Counted from the stretch's first letter, positions 52,814-60,994 are shown. The stretch: 64,000 nucleotides of DNA from Candidatus Saccharimonadota bacterium (GCA_017510445.1 JAFWNF010000005.1:1-64000); one strand, 5' to 3'. Translations and numbers: made by a program. Notes: generated by a model not told the origin, from the sequence alone.

Positions 52814-53878
52814 TTAAAAATTTGATATTAATAACTCGTTAATCTTTCCGCGTTTTTCACTGTTACTGTTTATCATACGCGTTGCGGAAACTCGTTTGAT
52901 ATTTTGCTCTGAATAAGCATCGTCAAAGAAATTATCATCCTCATTTGCATTTTTCGGGTCAGAATTACTCGCGACTATTTTTGCTCCTTTTTTATCTAGT
53001 TTTTGTACGAATTTAGCAAGTTCAAGTTGATTCTTGTCGTCAAACATACCTTCCGTGTAGGAAGTGAAGTTCGCAGTCGGAGTAAGTGGACGATAAGGTG
53101 GGTCAAAATACACAAAGGTTTTGTCGTCTATAAAACTTTCTGATTCTTTATAATCGCCACAAACGATTTTGACATTTTGCAGTTTTTTAGAAACTAATCG
53201 CAAATTATTTTCATTGCAAATAAGTGGATTTTTGTATGCGCCCATAGGAACATTGTATTCGCCTTTACGATTGACACGATAAAGACCGTTGAAACAAGTT
53301 TTGTTTAGGAAAATCATTAGTGCGGCTAATTCGATTTTGTTATTCTTCTTAGTTTTCAGTTCGTTAAAACGTGCACGTTTGGCGAGATACACTTTTTTGC
53401 GCTCATCATTGTTCAACGACAAATATTCGTCCTCGTATTTTTTCAAAACTTTTATGAGCGAATCAATATTATCTCGAATAACGATATATGTGTTTATTAA
53501 TTCCGAGTTTATGTCGCTGATATAAACTTCTCGTAATTCAAATTTGTTTAAAATATCAAAAAGAACCGCACCACCACCGACAAATGGCTCTGCGTATTTT
53601 GTTATTTTTGGGTTTTTAGCAAAAGGGTAAAACTGTTCAATTTCTTTTAATAATTGACTTTTGCCACCCGCCCATTTTAGAAACGGTTTTGCATCGCCGG
53701 TTTTTATTTTTGCATCTTTTGTTCTAGCATCGGACGGCTTATTCGACCCGTTTGGAATAACCCAAGAGTTACCAACTATTTGCGCGCCTGGAATTCTTCC
53801 TTCAGAACACAAAACTATGACTCTTCGTTGAGATATATCCCACTTTGATGCCGCTTCTTTTGCGGATATTAAGTCCAT
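52814..53878 (-). CDS. Dam-type DNA adenine methyltransferase with N-terminal helix-turn-helix
   Basis: 354 residues. N-terminal about 50 residues look like a MerR/excisionase-type DNA-binding domain (SAKEAASKWDISQRRVIVL, GNSWVIP). From about 62: FLKWAGGKSQLL (SAM motif), AEPFVGGGAVLF and catalytic DPPYRPL, the Dam/DpnM family order. Dam-family members usually methylate GATC; specificity here is inferred. The fused domain could autoregulate the operon. GTGAGG precedes the ATG. Confidence 0.9.
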   Translation of the reverse strand: MDLISAKEAASKWDISQRRVIVLCSEGRIPGAQIVGNSWVIPNGSNKPSDARTKDAKIKTGDAKPFLKWAGGKSQLLKEIEQFYPFAKNPKITKYAEPFVGGGAVLFDILNKFELREVYISDINSELINTYIVIRDNIDSLIKVLKKYEDEYLSLNNDERKKVYLAKRARFNELKTKKNNKIELAALMIFLNKTCFNGLYRVNRKGEYNVPMGAYKNPLICNENNLRLVSKKLQNVKIVCGDYKESESFIDDKTFVYFDPPYRPLTPTANFTSYTEGMFDDKNQLELAKFVQKLDKKGAKIVASNSDPKNANEDDNFFDDAYSEQNIKRVSATRMINSNSEKRGKINELLISNF

Positions 53879-53962
53879 AATTACCTCACTTAACTTAAGA
53901 ACTATTATATTCTAAAACGAGAATAATACTAGATCTATTTTGTTTGTGTTTTTCCGATTTTT

Positions 53963-54778
53963 TTATTCTTCGACGCTAGACATGAGACTGTGATTGTATT
54001 TCTGAGTCGTTATTACATCTAAGTCGTCTTTTGAATAAATGACAACTTGTGGCAACTTGACTATTTCTTTGGAATTAAAATGTTTGTATGGCATATACCA
54101 TACGAAATAATCTGCTTTCGATTTCTTTAAAATATCAGTGAAAGCTTTATCAAGAAAAGACAAATGTAGTCTCGCTTCGACCGCTTTCCCGGCAATGACT
54201 ATTTTGTCACTGGGATTATCAACTTGTATATATTGCGAAGACTCATCCAATATAAGGTAAACGAGCTCATAGTTTTTGTGATTCTTTGCATATAGACTAT
54301 AGCTCGAATTATGTTTTTCTAATACTCTTTGAAAATTTTTTATATACTTACTATAACTATGGTCTTCTTCTGTGGGTAGATCGGTTATCGTATTAACTAT
54401 TATGTCTCCGGAAAAAGATATACCTTGTTTTTTAAAGAGATTCTGAATACTTTTATATGTTCTGTTCTCTTTTTGAATATGAGGATTAATAATTTTACCT
54501 TTATCGTCTTTGAAAGCATGATCGTCAACTCTCATTACTTCCATCATTAATTGATAATTGTCAGAATAAAAATCAGGAGGAGGATCGGACTTTTGATTTG
54601 AGTGGCGCCATGCATCTTTATTGCGAATTCTTTGTAATAATCTCTTGCTATTCTTATTTAATAAGCATATATTTTCATCCTTACAATCACAAAAGTCTTT
54701 AATGATATTTATTTCGTTATCGTAATACGCCATATAAGAATTTTTATTATACCATTGCCATTGTTTTTTTGAATACAT
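53963..54778 (-). CDS. Protein of unknown function, first gene of the R-M island
   Basis: 271 residues. Contains DPPPDFYSDNYQLMMEVMRV near 65-85, a P-D...E-x-M pattern that could hint at a nuclease-like fold, and several Cys near the start (CDCKDENIC). No signal peptide. No clear SD; the ATG immediately follows the 3' arm of the family B hairpin, so the family B promoter may drive it. I cannot assign a family. Confidence 0.6.
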   Translation of the reverse strand: MYSKKQWQWYNKNSYMAYYDNEINIIKDFCDCKDENICLLNKNSKRLLQRIRNKDAWRHSNQKSDPPPDFYSDNYQLMMEVMRVDDHAFKDDKGKIINPHIQKENRTYKSIQNLFKKQGISFSGDIIVNTITDLPTEEDHSYSKYIKNFQRVLEKHNSSYSLYAKNHKNYELVYLILDESSQYIQVDNPSDKIVIAGKAVEARLHLSFLDKAFTDILKKSKADYFVWYMPYKHFNSKEIVKLPQVVIYSKDDLDVITTQKYNHSLMSSVEE

Positions 54779-54846
54779 TCAAGAAATGGTCTTTGTGGGG
54801 GAAGACCCTATCTTTCCATTATATCATACCATAAGCTTTTTGTCAA
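54779..54846 (-). ncRNA. Putative hairpin RNA or leader, family B copy 3
   Basis: TTGACA (54841-54846), 17-base spacer with GCTTATGGTATGA, TATAAT (54818-54823), start near 54811. GGTCTT-CCCCCACA-AAGACC with flanking AAGA/TCTT pairs. The TGA stop of the cytidine deaminase gene lies in the -35 box. Downstream comes the gene at 53963-54778, so here the hairpin may act as a 5' leader. Confidence 0.55.
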
Positions 54847-55373
54847 GCGACTTCGGTGTTTTTGGCTTCGGCGTAGCGTTTGTCGCCCCACCAATTCGGA
54901 ATCATTTCTTTTAGTTTTACGGTTTTTCGGGTTTTAAAATCTGTCAAAATTTCCATGTCGCGGTTTTTATAGTCGAGTTGCATGAAAAATTCTCGACAAG
55001 CGCCACATGGGCTTCCGCCGTTTCCCATTGGCGGTTTGTCGCGGAAGGCAATCAACCTTCTCACTTCTGTATTCCCTTCGGCTGCATACATTTTTAGGCC
55101 GGCAACGCGCTCGGCGCAAAGATCCATGACGCCACTGGCGCCTTCGATGCAAAAACCTGTATAAATCTCGCCAGTTTTTGCGCTTTCAATCGCAGCAACG
55201 ACGTGATGTGCGATAATAAACGGTGAAACTTTTTCGGGGTGATATTCGGCTTTCGCCATTTCGTACATTTTTTCCCAAATGTCCATTTTTTCTCCTGTTT
55301 TTTCGTCGATTTCGTAAGTCGCGCTCATAGCGCTTTTTCGCGAGTCGATTGATTGTTTGATGTATTCGTCCAT
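54843..55373 (-). CDS. Cytidine deaminase-like protein
   Basis: 176 residues from the ATG at 55373, which overlaps the upstream stop by one base (TGATG); an upstream in-frame start at 55394 would lie deep in the neighbour. Zinc motifs CAERVA and PCGACREFF match the cytidine deaminase family (C-A-E and PCxxC). Deaminates cytidine or a related nucleoside for pyrimidine salvage. N-terminal about 45 residues are an extra helical segment. Confidence 0.85.
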   Translation of the reverse strand: MDEYIKQSIDSRKSAMSATYEIDEKTGEKMDIWEKMYEMAKAEYHPEKVSPFIIAHHVVAAIESAKTGEIYTGFCIEGASGVMDLCAERVAGLKMYAAEGNTEVRRLIAFRDKPPMGNGGSPCGACREFFMQLDYKNRDMEILTDFKTRKTVKLKEMIPNWWGDKRYAEAKNTEVA

Positions 55374-55945
55374 CACTTCCTTTCTTTTAGCCATTTGGCT
55401 AAATCATCGATTGCGGTGCCGTAGTGTGAGGCTTTCTTTTCTGGGCTTTCGTCACCAATTTCAGCGAGAGTTTTTGTTTCGCCGTCTGGAATGAAGAAGA
55501 AATCATGCCAGCGACCGTCGCCTCCGCGAGCTTCTTTCGATATCGTACCAGTGCATTCGCCAGTGAAAATCACTGGGTCTTTGCCTGGTTCGCAATAGGC
55601 GAAACAATGTTCTAATCTAGCTTTGCGATTCTTTTCGTCTTTAAACATTTTCAGGAATTTTTCGACGCCAATTTGTTTGTCAAAATAGGCATTGTAGGGG
55701 CCTGGAAGTCCGCCAAGGGCGTCGATATAAAGTCCTGTATCGGATTTTAGGCAAGGTTTTCCGAGTTTGTCGGCGGCATAGCGAGCTGAAAACCCAGCAA
55801 CTTCGGCGCAAGTTTTTGCCTGGATTTCGTAAATCTCGAAATCTGGATTCATCGCCTTAACATTCAAACCGTATTTGTCACGAAGGACGATGTTTGCTTC
55901 GCGAAGTTTGTATTTGTTAGTTGTAAGATAGACAAGTTGTTTCAT
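55373..55945 (-). CDS. HAM1/RdgB-type nucleoside triphosphate pyrophosphatase
   Basis: 190 residues from the ATG at 55945; the -10 TATAAT (55955-55960) leaves only about 3 leader bases. YLTTNKYKLREA (N-terminal loop), SDTGLYIDALGG, GPYNAYF and WHDFFFIPDGETKT match the HAM1 fold that removes ITP/XTP from the nucleotide pool. Coupled to the cytidine deaminase gene. Confidence 0.88.
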   Translation of the reverse strand: MKQLVYLTTNKYKLREANIVLRDKYGLNVKAMNPDFEIYEIQAKTCAEVAGFSARYAADKLGKPCLKSDTGLYIDALGGLPGPYNAYFDKQIGVEKFLKMFKDEKNRKARLEHCFAYCEPGKDPVIFTGECTGTISKEARGGDGRWHDFFFIPDGETKTLAEIGDESPEKKASHYGTAIDDLAKWLKERK

Positions 55946-55970
55946 GTTAGGGCTATTATAGCATTTTTGA

Positions 55971-56954
55971 TTATTTATCCCAGTCGAGGCCTTCGCCAAA
56001 GTGGCCGTAGCGAGCAGTCTGTTCGTAAATTGGGCGTTTCAAGTCGAGGAATTTGATAATTCCGTTTGGAGTCAAGCCATAACTTTTAATTTCTTCGACT
56101 ATTCCGTCGACAATCACGGTTTTTTCGAGTGGTTCGGCACGACCGATAGCATAGGCGAGACGAACTAAGACTTCGTGAGCCTTGCGCTTTCGGAGGTAAT
56201 CCACCGCGATGCGACGAGCCATGTAGGCTGCGGAGCGATCAACTTTCGACGGGTCTTTACCCGAAAAACAACCGCCACCAATCGGAACGCGTGGGCCGTA
56301 GTTGTCGACGGCGAGTTTTCTACCCGTGAGACCGGTGTCGGCGTCGAAACCGCCCTGGGTCCAGTCGCCAGCTGGGTTCAGATGAAGTTTGAGTTTTCCG
56401 CTGAGATGATGAATTTTAATAAATTCTTTAACTAGTTTTTCTAGTTCGTCGCGTTTGGTGTTTTGAAAACTCGCCACAATGGAATCAATCGAGCCGTCGG
56501 GTGCGATAGTGACTTGGGTTTTGCCATCATATGGATATTTTTCGAAAATAAATTGGTTTAGCCTGCGAGAGAGAACAACTTCTTTCGGCAAAAACTCTGG
56601 AGTTTCGTCGCAGGCATAACCAATCATGATACCTTGGTCACCCGCTCCGCCCGTGTCAACACCTCTCGCAATTTCGGGAGATTGTTTGGCGATTTTGGTG
56701 TGAACTTCGACATTATCGCCAGCAATGCGGTGAACGATTTTTTTGATGTCGATGTTTTTCGCGGTCGAAGTCACTTCGCCCGTAACGAAAACTACGCCGT
56801 GTCCGCCACAAGTTTCAACGGCGACGCGCGCGTCTTTATCCTTTTTTAGGTAGGCGTCTAAAATGGCGTCACTGATTTGGTCGCAGAGTTTATCTGGGTG
56901 TTTTGGAGAAACACTTTCTGCGGTGCGATAAAATTGGTTTGAGTTTTGAGACAT
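55971..56954 (-). CDS. metK: S-adenosylmethionine synthetase
   Basis: 327 residues from the ATG at 56954 (AAAGGAAAG 7 bases upstream), shorter than the E. coli enzyme (384). SVSPKHPDKLCDQISDA, GAGDQGIMIGYA, GGGCFSGKDPSKVDRS and the KTQVTI segment are conserved. Makes SAM from ATP and methionine, which would feed the three methyltransferases nearby. Directly controlled by the SAM riboswitch upstream. Confidence 0.96.
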   Translation of the reverse strand: MSQNSNQFYRTAESVSPKHPDKLCDQISDAILDAYLKKDKDARVAVETCGGHGVVFVTGEVTSTAKNIDIKKIVHRIAGDNVEVHTKIAKQSPEIARGVDTGGAGDQGIMIGYACDETPEFLPKEVVLSRRLNQFIFEKYPYDGKTQVTIAPDGSIDSIVASFQNTKRDELEKLVKEFIKIHHLSGKLKLHLNPAGDWTQGGFDADTGLTGRKLAVDNYGPRVPIGGGCFSGKDPSKVDRSAAYMARRIAVDYLRKRKAHEVLVRLAYAIGRAEPLEKTVIVDGIVEEIKSYGLTPNGIIKFLDLKRPIYEQTARYGHFGEGLDWDK

Positions 56955-57042
56955 GATATCTTTCCTTTCGGCTGGAATTACCACCTTACCTAGGCAGGTT
57001 GGTAGGAAGTCATCGGGCCAGTCCCTCGTTCCTTCTTGATAT
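56955..57042 (-). promoter_or_regulatory. SAM-I riboswitch controlling metK
   Basis: The minus-strand leader reads ATATC-AAGAAGGAACGAGGG (P1 and start), ACTGGCCCGATGA, CCTACCAACC, then AAGGTGGTAATTCCAGCC and GAAAGGAAAGATAT, matching the S-box consensus including the GAGGGACTGGCCC and GGTGGTAATTCC blocks. P1 is ATATC/GATAT. P4 pairs TTCC with GGAA of the SD region, so SAM binding should hide the ribosome-binding site. Promoter: TATAAT at 57061-57066. Confidence 0.88.
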
Positions 57043-57097
57043 TAAATTGTTAATAACAAAATTATAGCACATGTGGCTATTTTTTAGAAATTTTGAG

Positions 57098-57170
57098 CAT
57101 TCGAAGATAATGGTCTCTTTTTTTCGAGGCCTTATCTTTCCATTATATCACACCATAAGCGTTTTGTCAA
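57098..57170 (-). ncRNA. Putative hairpin RNA, family B copy 4
   Basis: TTGACA (57165-57170), 17-base spacer with GCTTATGGTGTGA, TATAAT (57142-57147), start near 57135. Hairpin AAGATAA-GGCCTC paired with GAGACC-A-TTATCTT (57103-57137). It begins 10 bases after the gatD stop and ends before the separate metK promoter. Confidence 0.6.
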
Positions 57171-57180
57171 GTTTACCCTG

Positions 57181-57894
57181 TTAGCGAGGGCGAGTGGTTG
57201 CGACTTTATGGGCTAGGTTTTCGATTTCGTCGTCAAGTTCTTTCAATTCAGTTTTTTCACCAAGATTTTTAAGCGCGGTCTCAAGAAGGAAGTCGGTAAT
57301 TTTCGGGTTCTTTGGAAGAAGTGGGCCGTGGAGATAGGTGCCGATGCAGTTTTTGTAGATAATTCCCTCGTCGGTTTTTCCGCAGTTGCCGAAGCCAGAA
57401 ACAACTTCGCCAAGCGGTTCTTCAAATTCATCGAGAAAAGTCAGGCCAGAATGGTTTTCGTAGCCGACGATTTCGCCGAATTTTTTGCTTTTTAAGACAA
57501 TATTTCCGATATAACGATCCCTGCTAGCGACTGTATGGAGGTTGAAAATTCCTGCGCCTTTCAATTTTTTTCCGCCGGCGGGTTGGTAATATTCGCCGAA
57601 AAGTTGATAAAGACCGCAAACGAGGAGAGCAGGAGTGCCTTTTTCAATTAAAATTTTTAAGTCGGATGAAATGCGTTTGAAATCGTCGGCGATTTTTTCT
57701 TGGCCAGAATCTTGACCGCCACCGCCGAAAATTATGTCGACTTTTTTCGGAAGTTTATCGCCTGGTTCAAAAGGAATTACTTTTATATCGATTCCCCGCC
57801 ACTCAGCACGGCGAGTGAGCGCGAGAATATTTCCACGATCGCCGTAAAGGTTCATTTCTTTTGGATAAAGATGGAGAATGTTTAGAGTCGTCAT
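57181..57894 (-). CDS. gatD: Lipid II isoglutaminyl synthase glutaminase subunit GatD
   Basis: 237 residues. Class I glutaminase: the catalytic Cys in LLVCGLYQLFG and His in YLHGPLLPKN; also GGGGQDSGQEK. Supplies ammonia to MurT, which amidates D-Glu of the peptidoglycan stem. Overlaps murT by 4 bases (ATGA). Confidence 0.95.
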   Translation of the reverse strand: MTTLNILHLYPKEMNLYGDRGNILALTRRAEWRGIDIKVIPFEPGDKLPKKVDIIFGGGGQDSGQEKIADDFKRISSDLKILIEKGTPALLVCGLYQLFGEYYQPAGGKKLKGAGIFNLHTVASRDRYIGNIVLKSKKFGEIVGYENHSGLTFLDEFEEPLGEVVSGFGNCGKTDEGIIYKNCIGTYLHGPLLPKNPKITDFLLETALKNLGEKTELKELDDEIENLAHKVATTRPR

Positions 57895-59120
57895 TCGATA
57901 CTCCTTCCGAAAATGATTTTTCTGAGTTCAAGCATTGCAGTGTAGGTCGCGAAGATGCGTTTCTTTTTCCCTTTTTGACTAGCGAAATTTTTCAGGGCGG
58001 TTTCGAGGTCTTCTTCAACTGTGCCGACTTTTACGTTGTCGTATTTTAGACGGAGCGCCATGTCGGAAGCGCGGATGCCAGAAGTGATTTTTACGTTTTT
58101 TAGACTGGAAAAATCAACGTCCCAAAGCCAAGAAACGTCACGGCCATCGGCGACGTTGTCGTTTATGGCGATCATGTAATCGTGGTTTTCGTCGGCGAAA
58201 GATTCGAGACTGATTTGGAAGGCGGAAGGATTTTTGACGAGGAAAAGTTCGATTTTTTCGCCTGCAAAATTAAACACTTCGCCACGGCCAAACGCAGATT
58301 CGATTTTTTCGAGCGTTTCGACAAATTCTTTCGGGTCGGCTTTTGGCAAAATTTCTTGGCAAAGCGCGAGGGCGCCGGAAGCATTAAACGAGTTGTAGAC
58401 GCCTTTGAGTTTCAATTCCGCGGAATAGGTTTTGTCGCCGATTTTGAAGAAGGATTTTTTGTCGTCGATTTTGTCGAGAATCACGCTCGCTGGGAGTTTT
58501 GATGTTTCGGTTTTTGAATATAAATTATCTTCGGACGGAATTTTTTTCAGAAGGTCGGGAGAGAGGCCGAAAAAGATTTTTTTCGTCGCTTCGATGTTTC
58601 TAATTCTCGCATCTTCGCGGTTCAAAACAACAGTTTTTTTCGCTTTTTTCGCAACTTTTTGAAGCAAATCGACGACGTGGTCGACTTCGCCGAAACGGTC
58701 GAGTTGGTCGCGTTGGGCGTTCAAAAGCAGAGCGTAGTTTATTGGCACTTTTTCGACAAATTTCACGGCGTGAGCTTCGTCAAGCTCGAGAACGGCGATA
58801 TCGAAGTTAAATGTGCCAGTAAGTTTGATGTTTTTCAACATGGCGGAAATGACGCCACGGAAAAAGTTGCTACCAGTTTCGTTTGTGAAAACGCGCAGGC
58901 CTTGGCTCTTCAAAAGTTCGGTGACGATTTTTGTTGTAGTGGTTTTTCCGTTGGTGCCGGAAACTACGACGACGCCATAAGGCAATTGTTTCAGAATGTT
59001 TTCAGCGAATTCGGGATCAAGTTTTTCGATGACAAGACCTGGCAAAGCAGAGCCACTGCCACCGCGGAGTTTAGAAACTTTTTGGACTGTTTTTCCAACT
59101 AAAATACTTAGTTTTTTCAT
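57891..59120 (-). CDS. murT: Lipid II isoglutaminyl synthase Mur-ligase subunit MurT
   Basis: 409 residues. Mur ligase ATP-binding loop SGTNGKTTTTK near 54-64, LELDEAHAVKF, and LLLNAQRDQLDRFGE. The C-terminal DUF1727-type domain starts at about 300. Unlike typical MurT, no CxxC pairs are present (only one Cys in the whole chain), so the usual zinc ribbon is lost. The -10 TATAAT (59128-59133) overlaps the pilB stop codon and leaves a leader of one base. Confidence 0.93.
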   Translation of the reverse strand: MKKLSILVGKTVQKVSKLRGGSGSALPGLVIEKLDPEFAENILKQLPYGVVVVSGTNGKTTTTKIVTELLKSQGLRVFTNETGSNFFRGVISAMLKNIKLTGTFNFDIAVLELDEAHAVKFVEKVPINYALLLNAQRDQLDRFGEVDHVVDLLQKVAKKAKKTVVLNREDARIRNIEATKKIFFGLSPDLLKKIPSEDNLYSKTETSKLPASVILDKIDDKKSFFKIGDKTYSAELKLKGVYNSFNASGALALCQEILPKADPKEFVETLEKIESAFGRGEVFNFAGEKIELFLVKNPSAFQISLESFADENHDYMIAINDNVADGRDVSWLWDVDFSSLKNVKITSGIRASDMALRLKYDNVKVGTVEEDLETALKNFASQKGKKKRIFATYTAMLELRKIIFGRSIE

Positions 59121-59128
59121 TTTTTATA

Positions 59129-60736
59129 TTATATCACGCGAGAGACTTCTTCGAGAGAAGTTTCGCCTTTCAGGACGGCGATCAGGCCCTTTTGCTCGAG
59201 AGTCAACATGCCAGTTTTCTTCGCGGTTGCTTCAATTGCGTCGGTGTTTATGTCTTTTACGTCGCCACGGATGAAAGCTTGGATTTCTTCGGAGACAACG
59301 AGTTGTTCCATGATTGCGGTTCGGCCAGAATAGCCAAACGGATCGCCTTCGGTCGGAGTCGGAGCGAAAAGCTGGAGATTTGCCCAGTCAACGTCAACGA
59401 CGCCGTCGAGTTTTGAATGGAGATAATTTAGGGTCGCTTCGTCTGGGCGATATGGAGTTTTCGAATCGGAAAGTTTGCGAACGAGGCGCTGAGCCATCAC
59501 GAGACGAATACTTGAGGAGAAAATCGGATTCACGCCAATTAGGTCAATCATACGCGAAAAAGCGGCGGAAGTTGAGTTGGCGTGGAAGGAGGAAAGAACG
59601 AGGTGGCCGGTAATTGAAGCTTGGATGGCGGTTTTTGCGGTGTCAGCATCGCGAATCTCGCCAACCATAACAACGTCAGGGTCGAGACGAAGCACGGAGC
59701 GAAGACCGTCGGCGAAAGAATCACCTTTTGTGGTGTCGATGGGGATTTGAGAAACGCCTGGAATACCATATTCAATCGGATCCTCGAGAGTAAGAATTTT
59801 TCGTTCGGTCGTATTTAAGGCATTTAAAATTGAATAAAGGGTCGTTGATTTACCAGAACCAGTTGGACCAACCATAAGGACGAGTCCGCGAGGGTGAGAA
59901 ATAACTTCGTTGATGTTCGCACGCTCTTCTTCGGAAAGACCGAGAAGATCGAGATTTAAAAGCGTTTCGTCAAAATTGAAAAGACGGAGGACGGCGTCTT
60001 GGCCAAACATAGTCGGAACGGTTTCGACACGGATGTTCAAAGTGTGGGTCGCACCGTTAGAATGAATGTCTTTTTGCATATGACCGGATTGCGGTTTTTT
60101 CGAGGCGGTTGAAACGTTGGCGCGAGAAGAAAGTTCGCCCATGAAAACGCGATATCGGTCTTGGCTGATGTTTGCGACTGGGTGGAGAATACCATCGACG
60201 CGCATACGAATACGAATTGTGTCTCGTAAATTTTCGATGTGAATATCGGAAGCGCTAAGTTTGTCGGCTTGTTCAAGAAGGAAGTCAAAAACTTTATCAG
60301 TTCCGACTGCGTTCAAGGTTTGGGAGACAGAAGCGATGGTCTCGGAATCGCCTTCACTACTGATTTTGATATCATCGAAATGTTGCTCCATCGGCGGATC
60401 GTAGCGGAGCATAAAAACGCGGTAGGCGGAATTTGAAATTAAATGGAAAATTGTGTGCTCGCCCTGATCGGAATATTTTTTGCGATATTCTTGGATCACG
60501 GAACGCGGGGTTTGGCTTGTAATCATGAATTCGTAAGGTTCTTCTCCACCGCCTGCCTTCAACGGCAAGATGAAGTTTTTGTGCATTTCGGATTTTTCAA
60601 TCAAGCCTGGAACGAGAGGAATTGTGTCTTCGAATTGACGCGTATCGAGATAATAAAAACCAAGAATCTGCGCACGACTAGCGGTCGCCTGTTCTTCGTT
60701 CTCGCGACGTTTTCTTTGGACTTCTTCTTCGTTCAT
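59129..60736 (-). CDS. pilB: Type IV pilus assembly ATPase PilB/GspE family
   Basis: 535 residues. N-terminal N1-type segment; from about 170 the ATPase core: LSASDIHIENL, Walker A GPTGSGKST, Asp box and LTLEDPIEYGIPGVSQI, Walker B DPDVVMVGEIRD, and TGHLVLSSFHAN. The four-Cys zinc motif normally between TPYRP and GYSGRTAI is absent. Powers pilus extension, which in Saccharibacteria-like cells is needed for host attachment or twitching. The -10 TATAAT gives a 1-base leader; divergent from the 34-residue gene. Confidence 0.93.
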   Translation of the reverse strand: MNEEEVQRKRRENEEQATASRAQILGFYYLDTRQFEDTIPLVPGLIEKSEMHKNFILPLKAGGGEEPYEFMITSQTPRSVIQEYRKKYSDQGEHTIFHLISNSAYRVFMLRYDPPMEQHFDDIKISSEGDSETIASVSQTLNAVGTDKVFDFLLEQADKLSASDIHIENLRDTIRIRMRVDGILHPVANISQDRYRVFMGELSSRANVSTASKKPQSGHMQKDIHSNGATHTLNIRVETVPTMFGQDAVLRLFNFDETLLNLDLLGLSEEERANINEVISHPRGLVLMVGPTGSGKSTTLYSILNALNTTERKILTLEDPIEYGIPGVSQIPIDTTKGDSFADGLRSVLRLDPDVVMVGEIRDADTAKTAIQASITGHLVLSSFHANSTSAAFSRMIDLIGVNPIFSSSIRLVMAQRLVRKLSDSKTPYRPDEATLNYLHSKLDGVVDVDWANLQLFAPTPTEGDPFGYSGRTAIMEQLVVSEEIQAFIRGDVKDINTDAIEATAKKTGMLTLEQKGLIAVLKGETSLEEVSRVI

Positions 60737-60794
60737 TCCTAAAATTATACCATAAGAATTTTACTTCCGAAAGGTTTTGTGCTAAAATTTTCGC

Positions 60795-60899
60795 ATGGCT
60801 AGAAATAAAGTTAAAAAAGTTATTGCGAAACTTAACCGCAACAACAATCATAAACACAGTGACAAGCGCAAACACGCTCGTCACAAAGACGGACGTTAA
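60795..60899 (+). CDS. 34-residue highly basic protein, leaderless
   Basis: ATG at 60795; TTTACT, 17-base spacer and TAAAAT (60783-60788) put transcription start exactly on it. The product starts MARNKVKKVIAKLNRNNN and ends KHARHKDGR: 34 residues, 18 of them Lys, Arg or His. A dedicated promoter and the terminator AAATCACCC-GAGTTA-GGGTGATTTTTTT (60900-60930) make a complete gene. The composition fits a small ribosomal or nucleic-acid-binding protein; not recognised. Confidence 0.75.
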   Translation: MARNKVKKVIAKLNRNNNHKHSDKRKHARHKDGR

Positions 60900-60930
60900 A
60901 AATCACCCGAGTTAGGGTGATTTTTTTAGA
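60900..60930 (+). terminator. Terminator after the 34-residue gene
   Basis: AATCACCC-GAGTTA-GGGTGATTTTTTT, 8-base stem. Confidence 0.85.
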
Positions 60931-60939
60931 CATGAAAAA

Positions 60940-60980
60940 GGGGGGAGCCTGTTGGCTCCCCCCGAGGGATTCGAACCCTC
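60940..60980 (-). pseudogene. tRNA-Asn 3' fragment with terminator (possible attachment site)
   Basis: The minus strand reads GAGGG-TTCGAAT-CCCTC (T arm, 60964-60980), GGGGGGA (acceptor 3' strand), discriminator G and CCA (60953-60955). An acceptor beginning U1-C-C with discriminator G is characteristic of tRNA-Asn. The 5' two thirds are missing: upstream is the end of a protein gene. The acceptor strand also pairs with GGCTCCCCCC and is followed by T5, the tRNA terminator. Confidence 0.7.
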
Positions 60981-60994
60981 TTTTAGGAGAAATG

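Noticed and set aside
50618..54778. R-M region considered as a type I or BREX system
   Set aside because: No HsdR/HsdS, helicase or alkaline phosphatase-type genes; three small adjacent genes fit a type II system.
60964..60980. T-arm-like hairpin considered as a complete tRNA
   Set aside because: No D arm, anticodon arm or 5' acceptor strand upstream; only the 3' end is present.
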